From: Xylophilus sp042867185
GTDB taxonomy: Bacteria; Pseudomonadota; Gammaproteobacteria; Burkholderiales; Burkholderiaceae_C
Direction of reading: 5' to 3'
Assembly: GCA_042867185.1 (NCBI GenBank)
Contig: JBHZQV010000025.1
Span: 1 to 64,000, forward strand
DNA length: 64,000 bases
A program made the translations under genes and the position numbers. Every line of letters begins with the position of its first letter. Positions within the stretch are counted from its first letter, which is position 1. A model generated the notes under the pieces. The model was not told the DNA's origin. It saw only the letters and a program-made list of their open reading frames with translations, and did no database searches. Below are positions 1-9,050 of the stretch, piece after piece.

Positions 1-75
1 CTTGCCGTGGTCGACGTGACCGATCGTGCCGACGTTGACGTGCGGCTTAGTACGTGTGAATTTCTCTTTTCCCAT
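1..75 (-). CDS. tuf: elongation factor Tu, N-terminal fragment
   Basis: This is the first 25 codons of EF-Tu, the GTPase that delivers aminoacyl-tRNA to the ribosome; the rest lies beyond the left edge. The translation starts MGKEKFTRTKPHVNVGTIGH and runs into VDHGK, the beginning of the P-loop. The start ATG is at 75-73 with a GGAG Shine-Dalgarno motif at 85-82. It is the last gene of the minus-strand str operon, about 230 bases after fusA. Identification is secure despite the short length. Confidence 0.95.
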   Translation of the reverse strand, partial: MGKEKFTRTKPHVNVGTIGHVDHGK

Positions 76-204
76 TTCCAACTCCAGATAAAGAACAGCC
101 CGTGGTTTTGTTTTAGGTCTGCACCGTGTTGCTGAATCCCCCGCCACGGGCAACGGGGGGCACACAGTCGCAGACCATTCAATCCAGTCTCAACAGACCA
201 TGTC

Positions 205-300
205 TTCCCGCGGGACACCGCGGATCCGGCTCTGCCGGTCCGCCGGTGTCGCCCCCTGAAAGGGGGTTGGCGAAGACACGAAGTGCGCAGCCTGGGGGTC
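205..300 (-). repeat. dispersed repeat B, copy 1
   Basis: An approximately 95-base element filling most of the fusA-tuf gap. Read on the minus strand it is nearly identical to the copy at 50838-50932, with roughly nine of ten bases shared, and more distantly related to 24214-24291. It carries nested hairpin arms, CCCCC/GGGGG around a 5-base loop and CCGG(C)/(G)CCGG. I recognise this kind of element as common between genes in Comamonadaceae. No function is shown; in this position it lengthens the spacer inside an operon. Confidence 0.8.
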
Positions 301-304
301 AGCT

Positions 305-2404
305 TTACTTGGCGCGAGCAGCCATGATGGCTTCCGACACGTTGCGAGGCGCTTCGGCGTAGTGCTTGAACTCCATCGTGTAGGTGGCGCGGCCCTGGGT
401 GGCCGAACGCAGCGTGGTCGAGTAGCCGAACATTTCCGACAGCGGGACTTCGGCCTTGATCGCCTTGCCGCCGCCGACCATGTCGTCCATGCCCTGCACC
501 ATGCCGCGACGCGAGGACAGGTCGCCCATCACGTTGCCGGCGTAGTCTTCCGGCGTTTCGACTTCCACCGCCATCATCGGCTCCAGGATCACCGGGCCGG
601 CCTTGCGGCAGCCTTCCTTGAAACCGAAGATCGCGGCCATCTTGAACGCGAGTTCGTTCGAGTCCACGTCGTGGTACGAGCCGAAGTGCAGCGTGACCTT
701 GACGTCGACGACCGGATAGCCGGCCAGCACGCCCTGGGTCACGGCTTCGTTGATGCCCTTTTCCACCGCGGGGATGAACTCGCGCGGCACCACGCCGCCC
801 TTGATCGCGTCGACGAACTCGATGCCCTTGCCCGGCTCATTCGGCTCGATCTTGAGCACGACGTGGCCGTACTGGCCCTTGCCGCCCGACTGGCGCACGA
901 ACTTGCCTTCGGCTTCTTCCACCGTCTTGCGGATGGTTTCGCGGTAGGCCACCTGCGGCTTGCCGACGTTGGCTTCCACACCGAACTCGCGCTTCATCCG
1001 GTCCACGATGATTTCGAGGTGGAGCTCGCCCATGCCCGAAATGATGGTCTGGCCGGACTCTTCGTCGGTCTTCACGCGGAACGAAGGATCTTCCTGGGCC
1101 AGGCGCTGCAGCGCGATGCCCATCTTTTCCTGATCGACCTTGGTCTTCGGCTCGACCGCCTGGGAGATCACCGATTCCGGGAACACCATGCGCTCGAGCG
1201 TCACGATGGAGGACGGATCGCACAGGGTTTCGCCGGTGGTCACTTCCTTCAGGCCCACGCAGGCGGCGATGTCGCCGGCGCGGATTTCGCTGACTTCTTC
1301 GCGGTTGTTGGCGTGCATCTGCACGATCCGGCCGATACGCTCTTTCTTGCCGCGCACCGGGTTGTAGACGCTGTCGCCCTTGCTCAGCACGCCCGAGTAG
1401 ACGCGCACGAAGGTCAGCTGGCCCACGAACGGATCGGTCATCAGCTTGAAGGCCAGGGCCGAGAACTTCTCGCCGTCGTCGGCCTTGCGGACGACCGGCG
1501 CTTCGTCTTCGTCGGTGCCCGAGACCGGCGGAATGTCGGTCGGGGCGGGCATGTAGTCGATGACCGCGTCGAGCATGGCCTGCACGCCCTTGTTCTTGAA
1601 CGCGGAGCCGCACAGCATCGGCTGGATCTCGCCGGCGATGGTGCGCTGGCGGATCGCGGTCTTGATCTCGGCCTCGCTCAGGGCTTCGCCCTCGAGGTAC
1701 TTGTTCATCAGCTCTTCGCTGGCTTCGGCCGCGGCTTCGACCAGCTTTTCGCGGTATTCGTTGCAGACATCGGTGAGGTCGGCCGGGATGTCGCGGTATT
1801 CGAAGGTCACGCCCTTGTCTTCGTCCCAGAAGATGGCCTTCATCTTCACCAGGTCGACGATGCCCTGGAACTTTTCCTCGGCACCGATCGGGATCTGGAT
1901 CACGACGGGGTTGGCCTTCAGGCGGTCGACCATCATCTGGCGCACGCGCAGGAAGTTGGCGCCGGTACGGTCCATCTTGTTGACGAACGCCAGACGCGGC
2001 ACGCGGTACTTGTTGGCCTGGCGCCAGACGGTTTCCGACTGGGGCTGCACGCCGCCGACGGCGTCGTAGACCATGACCGCGCCGTCGAGCACGCGCATCG
2101 AACGCTCGACTTCGATGGTGAAGTCGACGTGGCCCGGGGTGTCGATGATGTTGATGCGGTGTTCGTCGAACGTACCGGCCATGCCCTTCCAGAAGCAGGT
2201 GGTGGCGGCAGAGGTGATCGTGATGCCACGCTCTTGCTCTTGCTCCATCCAGTCCATGGTGGCCGCGCCATCGTGCACTTCACCGATCTTGTGGTTCACG
2301 CCGGTATAGAACAGGATGCGCTCGGTCGTGGTGGTCTTGCCGGCGTCGATGTGCGCGGAGATACCGATATTGCGGTAGCGCTCGATGGGGGTCTTGCGGG
2401 ACAT
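305..2404 (-). CDS. fusA: elongation factor G
   Basis: EF-G is the ribosomal translocase, a GTPase of about 700 residues; this copy has 699, the usual length. The N-terminus MSRKTPIERYRNIGISAHID precedes the G1 loop AHIDAGKTT, followed by the DTPGHVDF and NKMDR GTPase motifs and the EF-G domains to the end. An upstream in-frame ATG at 2440 exists, but the ATG at 2404 is preceded by GGAG and matches the family start, so I chose it. It lies between rpsG and tuf in the str operon. Confidence 0.97.
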   Translation of the reverse strand: MSRKTPIERYRNIGISAHIDAGKTTTTERILFYTGVNHKIGEVHDGAATMDWMEQEQERGITITSAATTCFWKGMAGTFDEHRINIIDTPGHVDFTIEVERSMRVLDGAVMVYDAVGGVQPQSETVWRQANKYRVPRLAFVNKMDRTGANFLRVRQMMVDRLKANPVVIQIPIGAEEKFQGIVDLVKMKAIFWDEDKGVTFEYRDIPADLTDVCNEYREKLVEAAAEASEELMNKYLEGEALSEAEIKTAIRQRTIAGEIQPMLCGSAFKNKGVQAMLDAVIDYMPAPTDIPPVSGTDEDEAPVVRKADDGEKFSALAFKLMTDPFVGQLTFVRVYSGVLSKGDSVYNPVRGKKERIGRIVQMHANNREEVSEIRAGDIAACVGLKEVTTGETLCDPSSIVTLERMVFPESVISQAVEPKTKVDQEKMGIALQRLAQEDPSFRVKTDEESGQTIISGMGELHLEIIVDRMKREFGVEANVGKPQVAYRETIRKTVEEAEGKFVRQSGGKGQYGHVVLKIEPNEPGKGIEFVDAIKGGVVPREFIPAVEKGINEAVTQGVLAGYPVVDVKVTLHFGSYHDVDSNELAFKMAAIFGFKEGCRKAGPVILEPMMAVEVETPEDYAGNVMGDLSSRRGMVQGMDDMVGGGKAIKAEVPLSEMFGYSTTLRSATQGRATYTMEFKHYAEAPRNVSEAIMAARAK

Positions 2405-2426
2405 GAAATTTACTCCGTTAACGGAC

Positions 2427-2463
2427 GGAAGCCCGCCCACCGTTTTCGGTGGATCGGGCTTCC
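2427..2463 (-). promoter_or_regulatory. stem-loop in rpsG-fusA gap
   Basis: GGAAGCCCG at 2427-2435 pairs with CGGGCTTCC at 2455-2463, and inside it CCACCG at 2437-2442 pairs with CGGTGG at 2447-2452 around a TTTT loop. No U-tract follows it in the direction of transcription, so it does not look like a simple terminator. It could stabilise or partition the polycistronic mRNA, or modulate fusA translation, whose start is 23 bases downstream. Confidence 0.6.
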
Positions 2464-2498
2464 GGCCTGTCTATTGTGAGAGACAGCTGTGACAGTTT

Positions 2499-2972
2499 TT
2501 AGAAGCGGAAGTGGCTGAAGGCCTTGTTGGCTTCTGCCATGCGGTGCACTTCGTCGCGCTTCTTCATGGCGCCGCCACGGCCTTCGGTCGCTTCGAGCAA
2601 CTCGTTGGCCAGGCGCTGGGCCATGGACTTCTCGCCGCGCTTGCGGGCGGCTTCCTTGATCCAGCGCATGGACAGGGCCAGGCGACGGACCGGGCGCACT
2701 TCGACGGGCACCTGGTAGTTGGCACCACCGACGCGGCGGGACTTCACCTCCACCATCGGCTTGACGTTGTTGATCGCAACGACGAAGGCTTCCAGCGGGT
2801 CCTTGTCAGGATTCTTCTTCTCGATCAGGTCGAGCGCGCCGTAGATGATGCGCTCGGCGACGGCCTTCTTGCCGCCTTCCATGATCACGTTCATGAACTT
2901 CGAGAGTTCGACATTGCCGTACTTAGGGTCGGGCAGGATTTCACGTTTGGGAACTTCGCGACGACGTGGCAT
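2499..2972 (-). CDS. rpsG: 30S ribosomal protein S7
   Basis: S7 binds the 3' major domain of 16S rRNA and nucleates assembly of the small-subunit head. The protein has 157 residues, close to the usual 156, begins MPRRREVPKREILPDPKYGN and ends KAFSHFRF, both standard for the family. It is the second gene of the str operon; the gap to rpsL is about 150 bases, somewhat long for this operon. A GAGG-type ribosome binding site lies just upstream of the ATG at 2972. Confidence 0.97.
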   Translation of the reverse strand: MPRRREVPKREILPDPKYGNVELSKFMNVIMEGGKKAVAERIIYGALDLIEKKNPDKDPLEAFVVAINNVKPMVEVKSRRVGGANYQVPVEVRPVRRLALSMRWIKEAARKRGEKSMAQRLANELLEATEGRGGAMKKRDEVHRMAEANKAFSHFRF

Positions 2973-3124
2973 TTTTCACCTCTTGTTTGCTTCAGTTGGC
3001 ATCCTGGCGGACACCGCGAGAGCCAGCAGGACTCTCACTTACTCGACCCGGACATCGGGTCACTACGCTGCATCCCCGCGCCACGCGGAAAACAGCACCT
3101 TGAATTCTGACGAGAGCGCAGGGC

Positions 3125-3502
3125 TTACTTGGCCTTGGGCTTCTTGGCACCGTACTTGGAGCGCGATTGCTTGCGATCCTTGACGCCTTGCAGGTCGAGC
3201 GAACCACGGACGATGTGGTAGCGCACGCCTGGCAGATCCTTCACACGGCCGCCACGGACCAGCACGACGCTGTGTTCCTGGAGGTTGTGGCCTTCGCCGC
3301 CGATGTAGGAAATGACTTCGAAACCGTTGGTCAAGCGAACCTTCGCAACCTTCCGCAGAGCGGAGTTTGGCTTCTTGGGGGTGGTGGTGTACACGCGGGT
3401 GCACACGCCGCGGCGTTGCGGCGAGTTTTGCATCGCGGGGCTTTTCGACTTGGTCTTCTCGACCTCGCGGCCCTGACGCACGAGCTGATTGATGGTTGGC
3501 AT
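3125..3502 (-). CDS. rpsL: 30S ribosomal protein S12
   Basis: S12 sits at the decoding site and controls translational accuracy. At 125 residues it is full length. The streptomycin-determining region reads TPKKPNSALRK with Lys43 and Lys88 present (counting the initiator Met), which is the normal sensitive form. It is the first gene of the str operon and is preceded by a sigma70-type promoter and a short palindromic leader. Confidence 0.97.
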   Translation of the reverse strand: MPTINQLVRQGREVEKTKSKSPAMQNSPQRRGVCTRVYTTTPKKPNSALRKVAKVRLTNGFEVISYIGGEGHNLQEHSVVLVRGGRVKDLPGVRYHIVRGSLDLQGVKDRKQSRSKYGAKKPKAK

Positions 3503-3547
3503 TAAAAACGTCCCTAAACGTTTGACTTGAACGAAAACGTGAAACCC

Positions 3548-3600
3548 TTCGGAAATTCCGAAAAGCCTTCTAATGTAGCAGGGTGGACCTAGCGCTGCAA
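3548..3600 (-). promoter_or_regulatory. str operon promoter and leader palindrome
   Basis: On the minus strand TTGCAG (3600-3595) is followed after exactly 17 bases by TACATT (3577-3572), a convincing sigma70 promoter about 70 bases before rpsL. Just downstream lies the perfect palindrome TTCGGAAATTCCGAA at 3548-3562, which would fall at the start of the leader RNA or act as an operator. Confidence 0.7.
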
Positions 3601-3649
3601 GGCTCCGGCCTTGCGGCGCGTGGGCCCTTCGCGGCAGGCTACCGGGCGA

Positions 3650-4825
3650 TCACTTGATCCAGAGGCGGATCGAATCCCAGCTGCGGCCGAGGAAGCCGGC
3701 CAGCGGCACCGCCTCGAGCGCCACCAGCGGCACGTCGAGCAGCGGCTGATCGGCCAGCGACACCTTCAGCGTGCCGACGGCCTGGCCTTTGTCGAAGGGC
3801 GCGACCAGCGGATCGGGCCGCGAGACGTCGGTCTTGACCTTGCCGGCGCTGCCGGCGGGCACCGCGACGACGATCGCCTCGGGGCGGCCGAGCTTGATCG
3901 CATTGCTGGTGCCCTTCCAGACGCTCGGCGTGACGACAGCCTGGTTGGCGTCGAACAGCTTCACACCCTCGTAGGCGGTATAGCCCCAGTTGAGCAGCTT
4001 CTGCGATTCGTTGGCGCGGGCGATCTCGCCCGAGGCGCCCAACACGATCGACAGCAGCCGGCGCTGGCCGACGCCCGGAAAATCGCGCCTGGCCGTGGCC
4101 ACCAGGCAGTAGCCGGCGGCGTTGGTATGGCCGGTCTTCAGGCCGTCGACCGTCGGGTCGCGGAACAGCAGCGTGTTGCGGTTGTGGCTGTTGCTGGCGG
4201 GCGTGCCGGGGTAGCGGTATTCCTTGAGCGCGTAGTAGCCGATGTACTCGGGGAAATCCTTCATCAGCCGGGTGGCCAGGATGCCCAGGTCGCGCGCGGT
4301 GGTGGTGTGGCCGGGCTCGGTCAGGCCCTCGGGGTTCTTGTAGGTGGTGTTCTTCATGCCCAGGACCTTGGCCTGGTCGTTCATCAGCTGCACGAAGCGC
4401 TCGGCGGTACCGCCCACGCCCTCGGCCAGCGCCATGGTGGCGTCGTTGCCCGACTGCACGATCAGGCCCTTGAGCAGGTCTTCGACCGGCACCTGCATCT
4501 TCGGGTCGATGAACATGCGGGAACCCGGCATCTTCCAGGCGCGCTGGCTGACCGGCAGCGTCTGCTGCAGCGTGATCTTCTTGGATTTCAGCGCGTCGAA
4601 GATGATGTAGGCCGACATCAGCTTGGTGAGCGAGGCCGGCTCGACCGGCATCTCGGCATCCTTCTGGGCCAGCGTCTGGCCAGCGGTGACGTCTAGCAAC
4701 AGGTAGGCCCGCGCGGCGATCTCGGGGGCCTGCGGCGCCTGGGCGAAGGCCGGAGACGCGGCGAGGAACGGGGCGGCGAGCGCGGCGAAGACGAGCGCGC
4801 GGAGCGACGGCAGGAAACGGGTCAT
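3650..4825 (-). CDS. dacC: D-alanyl-D-alanine carboxypeptidase (low-mass PBP)
   Basis: A serine DD-carboxypeptidase that trims the terminal D-Ala from peptidoglycan pentapeptides in the periplasm. The 391-residue protein has a signal peptide (hydrophobic stretch after MTRFLPSLRA, cleavage near AFA-QA, residue 28) and all three penicillin-binding motifs: SLTK at 65-68, SGN at 125-127 and KTG at 230-232. Length and the C-terminal beta-rich domain ending in an amphipathic helix fit the DacA/DacC (PBP5/6) family; which member is uncertain. Start ATG at 4825. It is the last gene of a minus-strand group and reads toward the str promoter. Confidence 0.9.
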   Translation of the reverse strand: MTRFLPSLRALVFAALAAPFLAASPAFAQAPQAPEIAARAYLLLDVTAGQTLAQKDAEMPVEPASLTKLMSAYIIFDALKSKKITLQQTLPVSQRAWKMPGSRMFIDPKMQVPVEDLLKGLIVQSGNDATMALAEGVGGTAERFVQLMNDQAKVLGMKNTTYKNPEGLTEPGHTTTARDLGILATRLMKDFPEYIGYYALKEYRYPGTPASNSHNRNTLLFRDPTVDGLKTGHTNAAGYCLVATARRDFPGVGQRRLLSIVLGASGEIARANESQKLLNWGYTAYEGVKLFDANQAVVTPSVWKGTSNAIKLGRPEAIVVAVPAGSAGKVKTDVSRPDPLVAPFDKGQAVGTLKVSLADQPLLDVPLVALEAVPLAGFLGRSWDSIRLWIK

Positions 4826-4878
4826 GGGAGGCAGGGAGGTCTCGGGCAGGGCGTCGGAGAAATACGCGGAGGTGGCGC

Positions 4879-5517
4879 TCAGGGCGCGAGCAGGTGGCGC
4901 ACCACCAGCCCCTTGAGCAGCGGCAATTGTCCGTGAAAAAAATGGCCGCCACCGGGCACGACGGTCACAGGAAGTGTCTGCGGCCGCGCCCAGTCCATCA
5001 CGTCGGCCAGCGGCACCGTGTCGTCGTGTTCTCCGTGGACGACCAGGGTGCGCTCGTGCGCGGCGGGCGGCACCGGCGCCACCGCGAAGCGCGAGGTGGC
5101 GGTGCCGACGAAGACGATCTTCTCGACCGGCCGCGTGTCCCAGAGCGCCGCGATCGCCTGGCTGGCGACGAAGGAGCCGAAGGAGAAGCCCGCCAGCGCC
5201 AGCGGGCCGTCGGCGGCCGTCTGGTCGATCACCGCGCGCAGGTCGTCGGCCTCGGCGCGGCCCTCGTCGTAGACGCCGGCGCTGGCGCCCACGCCGCGGA
5301 AGTTGAAGCGCACCGCCGTCCAGCCGCACTGCACGAAGGCGCGCGCCATCGTCTGCACCACCTTGTTGTCCATCGTGCCGCCGAAGAGCGGGTGCGGGTG
5401 GCAGATCACCACCGTGCCGCGCGAGGGCGTGCCGGCGTCGGGCGCATCGCGGGCCGCCTCGATCGCGCCGGCGGCGCCGGTGAGTGGCAGGGACTGGGTC
5501 TGGGCGTTCATCGGCAT
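4879..5517 (-). CDS. alpha/beta hydrolase
   Basis: A 212-residue soluble alpha/beta hydrolase. Near the N-terminus it has HPHPLFGGTMDNKVV, typical of the small bacterial hydrolases sometimes annotated as dienelactone-hydrolase-like. The nucleophile elbow is GFSFGS with Ser112, the acid is probably the Asp in GEHDDTVP, and the histidine is in GGGHFFHG. The substrate is unknown. Repeat A directly abuts the start codon at 5517, so there is no obvious Shine-Dalgarno motif; translation may begin at the second Met (5511) or be weak. Confidence 0.8.
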   Translation of the reverse strand: MPMNAQTQSLPLTGAAGAIEAARDAPDAGTPSRGTVVICHPHPLFGGTMDNKVVQTMARAFVQCGWTAVRFNFRGVGASAGVYDEGRAEADDLRAVIDQTAADGPLALAGFSFGSFVASQAIAALWDTRPVEKIVFVGTATSRFAVAPVPPAAHERTLVVHGEHDDTVPLADVMDWARPQTLPVTVVPGGGHFFHGQLPLLKGLVVRHLLAP

Positions 5518-5583
5518 ACTATGAATTTGATAGCTCGAAGCCGGCGAACGGCGCCGGCTGCAGGCACTTTCGGCTTGAAAATC
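5518..5583 (+). repeat. dispersed repeat A, copy between ferredoxin and hydrolase
   Basis: Member of the eight-copy family with the layout GCTAT/C, 7 bases, ATAGCT, 4 bases, GCCGGC, 7 bases, GCGCCGGC, then a GCAGGCACTTTCGG-like tail. Here CTATGAATTTGATAG is followed by GCCGGC and GGCGCCGGC arms and CAGGCACTTTCGG. It could form two consecutive hairpins in RNA. It separates the ferredoxin and hydrolase genes. Confidence 0.8.
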
Positions 5584-5597
5584 AGGTGGGGGACACG

Positions 5598-5975
5598 CTA
5601 GCGGCCGACGTCCGGCGGCAGCAGCAGCCGCTCGACGACCCGGCCGTTCTGCAGGTGCGAATCGACGATCTCGTCGATATCGGCCGTATCCACGAAGGTG
5701 TACCAGGTGCCCTCGGGATAGACCACCGCCACCGGCCCGCCGGCGCAGCGGTCGAGGCAGCCGGCCTTGTTGACCCGCACCTTGCCGACGCCCGCCAGGC
5801 CCGCCGCCTTGACCCGCGACTTGCAGCGGTCGAAGCCGGCCTGCGCGTCGTGCACCGCGCAGCTGTCTTCGCCGCCCTTGCGCTCGTTGAGGCAGAAGAA
5901 GATGTGGCGTTCGTAGTACGGGGGCTGCGCCGCCGGCGCGTTCGTCGTGGTCGTCGTGGAGGTCATCCCGCCCAT
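5598..5975 (-). CDS. thioredoxin-like [2Fe-2S] ferredoxin
   Basis: A 125-residue protein with the thioredoxin-like ferredoxin pattern: a first cysteine in HIFFCLNER, a second in GEDSC, and a CLDRC pair near residues 71-75, giving four likely Fe-S ligands. After these the chain reads GGPVAVVYPEGTWYTFV, typical of this fold, related to the NuoE/hydrogenase-associated ferredoxins. The electron partner is unknown. The start may be the ATG at 5975, one base past the stop of the VanZ-like gene, or the ATG at 5966. Confidence 0.85.
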   Translation of the reverse strand: MGGMTSTTTTTNAPAAQPPYYERHIFFCLNERKGGEDSCAVHDAQAGFDRCKSRVKAAGLAGVGKVRVNKAGCLDRCAGGPVAVVYPEGTWYTFVDTADIDEIVDSHLQNGRVVERLLLPPDVGR

Positions 5976-5976
5976 T

Positions 5977-7203
5977 CTAGGCAGCGGGCGGGCCCGGGGG
6001 CCGCCGCCGCTGGCGCCGCGACACCCGCACCAGCAGCCAGCCGAGGGCCGCGTACGGCCAGACCCAGCCGAGCCACTGCACCACGCCGTGGAAGCGGATG
6101 AAGCGGCCCTGCTCCCAGGTCTGCAGCGTCTGGGCGAAGTAGGCGCTGGTGGGCGCGTCGTTCAGCACGTTCAGGTGCACCACCAGCAGCAACAGGGCCA
6201 CCGCCGCGCAGCCGCGCCGCGGCACCGCCAGCGCGCCGATGCCCAGCACCACCGCCGTCGCCAGCCCCACCTGCACCGGAAAGCTCAGCCACACGCCGAC
6301 ATGCGACGGCCCGTAGGTGAGCGCGGACGACAGCGCCGTCGCCGCCACGCCCGCCGCCAGCACCAGGGCCGAGGCCACCGCCCGCGCCCGCACGCCCTGC
6401 ACGATGCAGTTGACCAGCAGCGCCGGCACCAGCGCGCCCAGGGTCACGCAGAGCAGCTCGGCGCCGGGGATGAGCGGCTGCAGTTCCACCTCGCGCATCG
6501 GCATCCATTCGAGGAACGGCGTGTCCTCCAGCAGCAGGGCCAGCGTTTCCTCCAGCCGCTCCAGCACCTGGCCCAGGCCGAAGGGCACCGCCACCGGGAA
6601 CAGCAGCGCGACCGGCCACAGCGCCAGCAGCACCAGCGCGCCGCGCGATTCGGCCACCAGCCAGCGGGCCCGTACCCGGTCCCAGCGGGCGATGGCGCCC
6701 AGCCACTCCAGGCCCCAGGCCACCGCCGCGCCGGCCGTGGCGCCGGCGGCGTTCAGCGCCAGGTCGACGTTGGACGGCACCCGCACCGGCATGTAGCTCT
6801 GCAGCGATTCGAGCAGCAGCGACAGCAGCGCGCAGGCCGCCACCGCCGTCAGCACGCCGCGCGGGCCGCGGCCGGTGCGCAGCGCGGCCAGCGCGGCCAG
6901 AAAGCCCAGCGGTGCGTAGCCCAGCACGTTGGACGTGACGTCGAAACCCGTCCACCAGCGGGGCAGCGGCGCGGTGAGGAAGGCCCAGGGCGCGATGCCC
7001 TGGTCGCGCCAGCCGTCGAACGGGTACAGGCTGGCGTAGACGACCAGCACCGCGTAGGCCAGGGCCAGCGGCCAGGCCGAGGTCTGGAGCCCGCGTCCCG
7101 GCCGATCCACCGTCCCGGGCCGCCCGTCTCCTTCGGCGGTGTGCCCGGCGGCATCCGCCGGCGCCGGCCCGTCCGGTGGCCCAGGAGGGGTCGGGGACGG
7201 CAT
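5977..7203 (-). CDS. VanZ-like integral membrane protein
   Basis: A 408-residue multi-pass membrane protein. After a Pro/Gly-rich N-terminal stretch of about 40 residues it shows a VanZ-family region with the conserved YPFDGW and SNVDLALNAAGA motifs, then more hydrophobic helices in the C-terminal half. VanZ-like proteins are widespread and mostly uncharacterised; a teicoplanin role is known only for the enterococcal protein. It sits 8 bases after hemJ and ends one base before the ferredoxin start, so the three are probably co-transcribed. Confidence 0.8.
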   Translation of the reverse strand: MPSPTPPGPPDGPAPADAAGHTAEGDGRPGTVDRPGRGLQTSAWPLALAYAVLVVYASLYPFDGWRDQGIAPWAFLTAPLPRWWTGFDVTSNVLGYAPLGFLAALAALRTGRGPRGVLTAVAACALLSLLLESLQSYMPVRVPSNVDLALNAAGATAGAAVAWGLEWLGAIARWDRVRARWLVAESRGALVLLALWPVALLFPVAVPFGLGQVLERLEETLALLLEDTPFLEWMPMREVELQPLIPGAELLCVTLGALVPALLVNCIVQGVRARAVASALVLAAGVAATALSSALTYGPSHVGVWLSFPVQVGLATAVVLGIGALAVPRRGCAAVALLLLVVHLNVLNDAPTSAYFAQTLQTWEQGRFIRFHGVVQWLGWVWPYAALGWLLVRVSRRQRRRPPGPPAA

Positions 7204-7211
7204 TCCCGCCA

Positions 7212-7649
7212 CTAGAAGGGCTTGACGACCACCAGCACCACGGCCGCCAGCAAGAGCACCACCGGCACCTCGTTGAACCAGCGGTACCAGACATGGCTGC
7301 GCCGGTTGCGGCCGGCCACGAACTTGCGCAGCAGCGATCCGCAGGCATGGTGGTAGCCCAGCGCCAGCAGCACGACGAAGAGCTTGGCGTGCATCCAGCC
7401 GTTGCCGTCGGACGCCGGCCCGCGGCCGATCCCGTAGCCCAGGAAGAGCCACAGGCCGAAGACCAGGGCCGGCACCGCGAGCACGGTGGTGAAGCGCATC
7501 AGCTTGCGGGCCATCAGCAGCAGCCGGTCGCGTTCGGCATCGGAGCCGGCCGGCACCTGGGCCAGGTTCACGAAGATGCGGGGCAGGTAGAACAAGCCGG
7601 CGAACCAGCTGGCGACGAAGACGATGTGCAGCGATTTGACCCAGAGCAT
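7212..7649 (-). CDS. hemJ: protoporphyrinogen oxidase HemJ
   Basis: HemJ is a small membrane protein that oxidises protoporphyrinogen IX to protoporphyrin IX. The 145-residue product begins MLWVKSLHIVFVASWFAGLF, with the conserved His in the first helix, and has further hydrophobic helices including the HAKLFVVLLALGYHH segment. The length matches the family. I chose the ATG at 7649 rather than an upstream in-frame ATG (7721) because the latter would add residues overlapping the terminator hairpin. hemB, another heme gene, lies divergently about 310 bases away. Confidence 0.85.
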   Translation of the reverse strand: MLWVKSLHIVFVASWFAGLFYLPRIFVNLAQVPAGSDAERDRLLLMARKLMRFTTVLAVPALVFGLWLFLGYGIGRGPASDGNGWMHAKLFVVLLALGYHHACGSLLRKFVAGRNRRSHVWYRWFNEVPVVLLLAAVVLVVVKPF

Positions 7650-7705
7650 GGCCCCGAGTGTAGGACCGCTCCGCGGGGCACCATGGAGAGTGCGGAACGA
7701 AGCAC

Positions 7706-7733
7706 AAAAAAAACCCGGCACAGGGGCCGGGTT
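7706..7733 (-). terminator. intrinsic terminator upstream of hemJ
   Basis: AACCCGGC (7712-7719) and GCCGGGTT (7726-7733) form a perfect 8-base stem with a 6-base loop. On the minus strand it is followed by eight U residues (7713-7706). No protein gene lies immediately upstream on that strand, so it must end a short non-coding transcript or attenuate hemJ. Confidence 0.8.
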
Positions 7734-7805
7734 GGGTAAACCTCGGGCCCGCAGGCGCGAAGTACCCGCTCAGGGAGGAAAAGCGGGGGACGACCTTGTC
7801 GCCCG
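7706..7805 (-). ncRNA. candidate small RNA or attenuated hemJ leader
   Basis: A discrete transcription unit of about 100 bases appears between hemJ and hemB. It has a promoter (7812-7840) and an intrinsic terminator (7706-7733). The predicted RNA begins CCCGGGC (7807-7801), which can pair with GCCCGAG (7748-7742). Inside, CCCGCT/AGCGGG (7787-7782 with 7770-7765) closes an 11-base loop, UUUCCUCCCUG, exposing a C-rich anti-Shine-Dalgarno-like CCUCCC. Such loops are known in trans-acting sRNAs that block ribosome binding sites, for example sX13 of Xanthomonas. Alternatively it is the 5' leader of hemJ, whose ATG lies 57 bases past the terminator. I do not recognise a named family. Confidence 0.5.
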
Positions 7806-7811
7806 GGAAGA

Positions 7812-7840
7812 AATGTAAGGATTAGTGCCGTTTGTCGCAA
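7812..7840 (-). promoter_or_regulatory. sigma70 promoter for the candidate sRNA/hemJ
   Basis: TTGCGA (7840-7835), a 17-base spacer and TACATT (7817-7812) on the minus strand. The -10 hexamer and spacing are the same as in the str promoter of this window. The predicted start is near 7805. Confidence 0.6.
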
Positions 7841-7963
7841 GGCATCCTCCGACCAACGGTAAGCATGCGTCCCATCCACGCCGAAGATGCCCGCCCGGCA
7901 CACCCCGATGCCCCGCATTCCGACCGCACCGCCCCGCCGCGCGTTTCGGGGCAAGATCGCACC

Positions 7964-8958
<995 letters not shown>

Positions 8959-8974
<16 letters not shown>

Positions 8975-9016
8975 CACACGGTCGGCACCCTGCGCCGGCC
9001 GTGGCTATGATTCGTG
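8959..9016 (+). repeat. dispersed repeat A, overlapping the hemB 3' end
   Basis: GCTACAAAATAAATAGC starts inside hemB and provides its stop codon. It is followed by GTCGGC, GCGCCGGC and a CGTGGCTATGATTCG tail. The layout agrees with the other copies, though the tail is divergent. It occupies most of the space between hemB and corA and could fold as a hairpin in the hemB 3' UTR. Confidence 0.75.
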
Positions 9017-9050
9017 CATCACCACCCAGGCCGGACCCGCCGGTCTTTCC

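Noticed and set aside
362..2479. Long open frame antisense to fusA
   Set aside because: High GC gives long shadow frames. Codon pattern and protein similarity belong to EF-G on the minus strand; the antisense translation is His/Arg/Ala-rich without any family.
7706..7870. 6S RNA (ssrS)
   Set aside because: A CCCUGAGC stretch resembles the 6S bubble, but the length (about 100 bases) and the lack of the matching 3' half argue against it.
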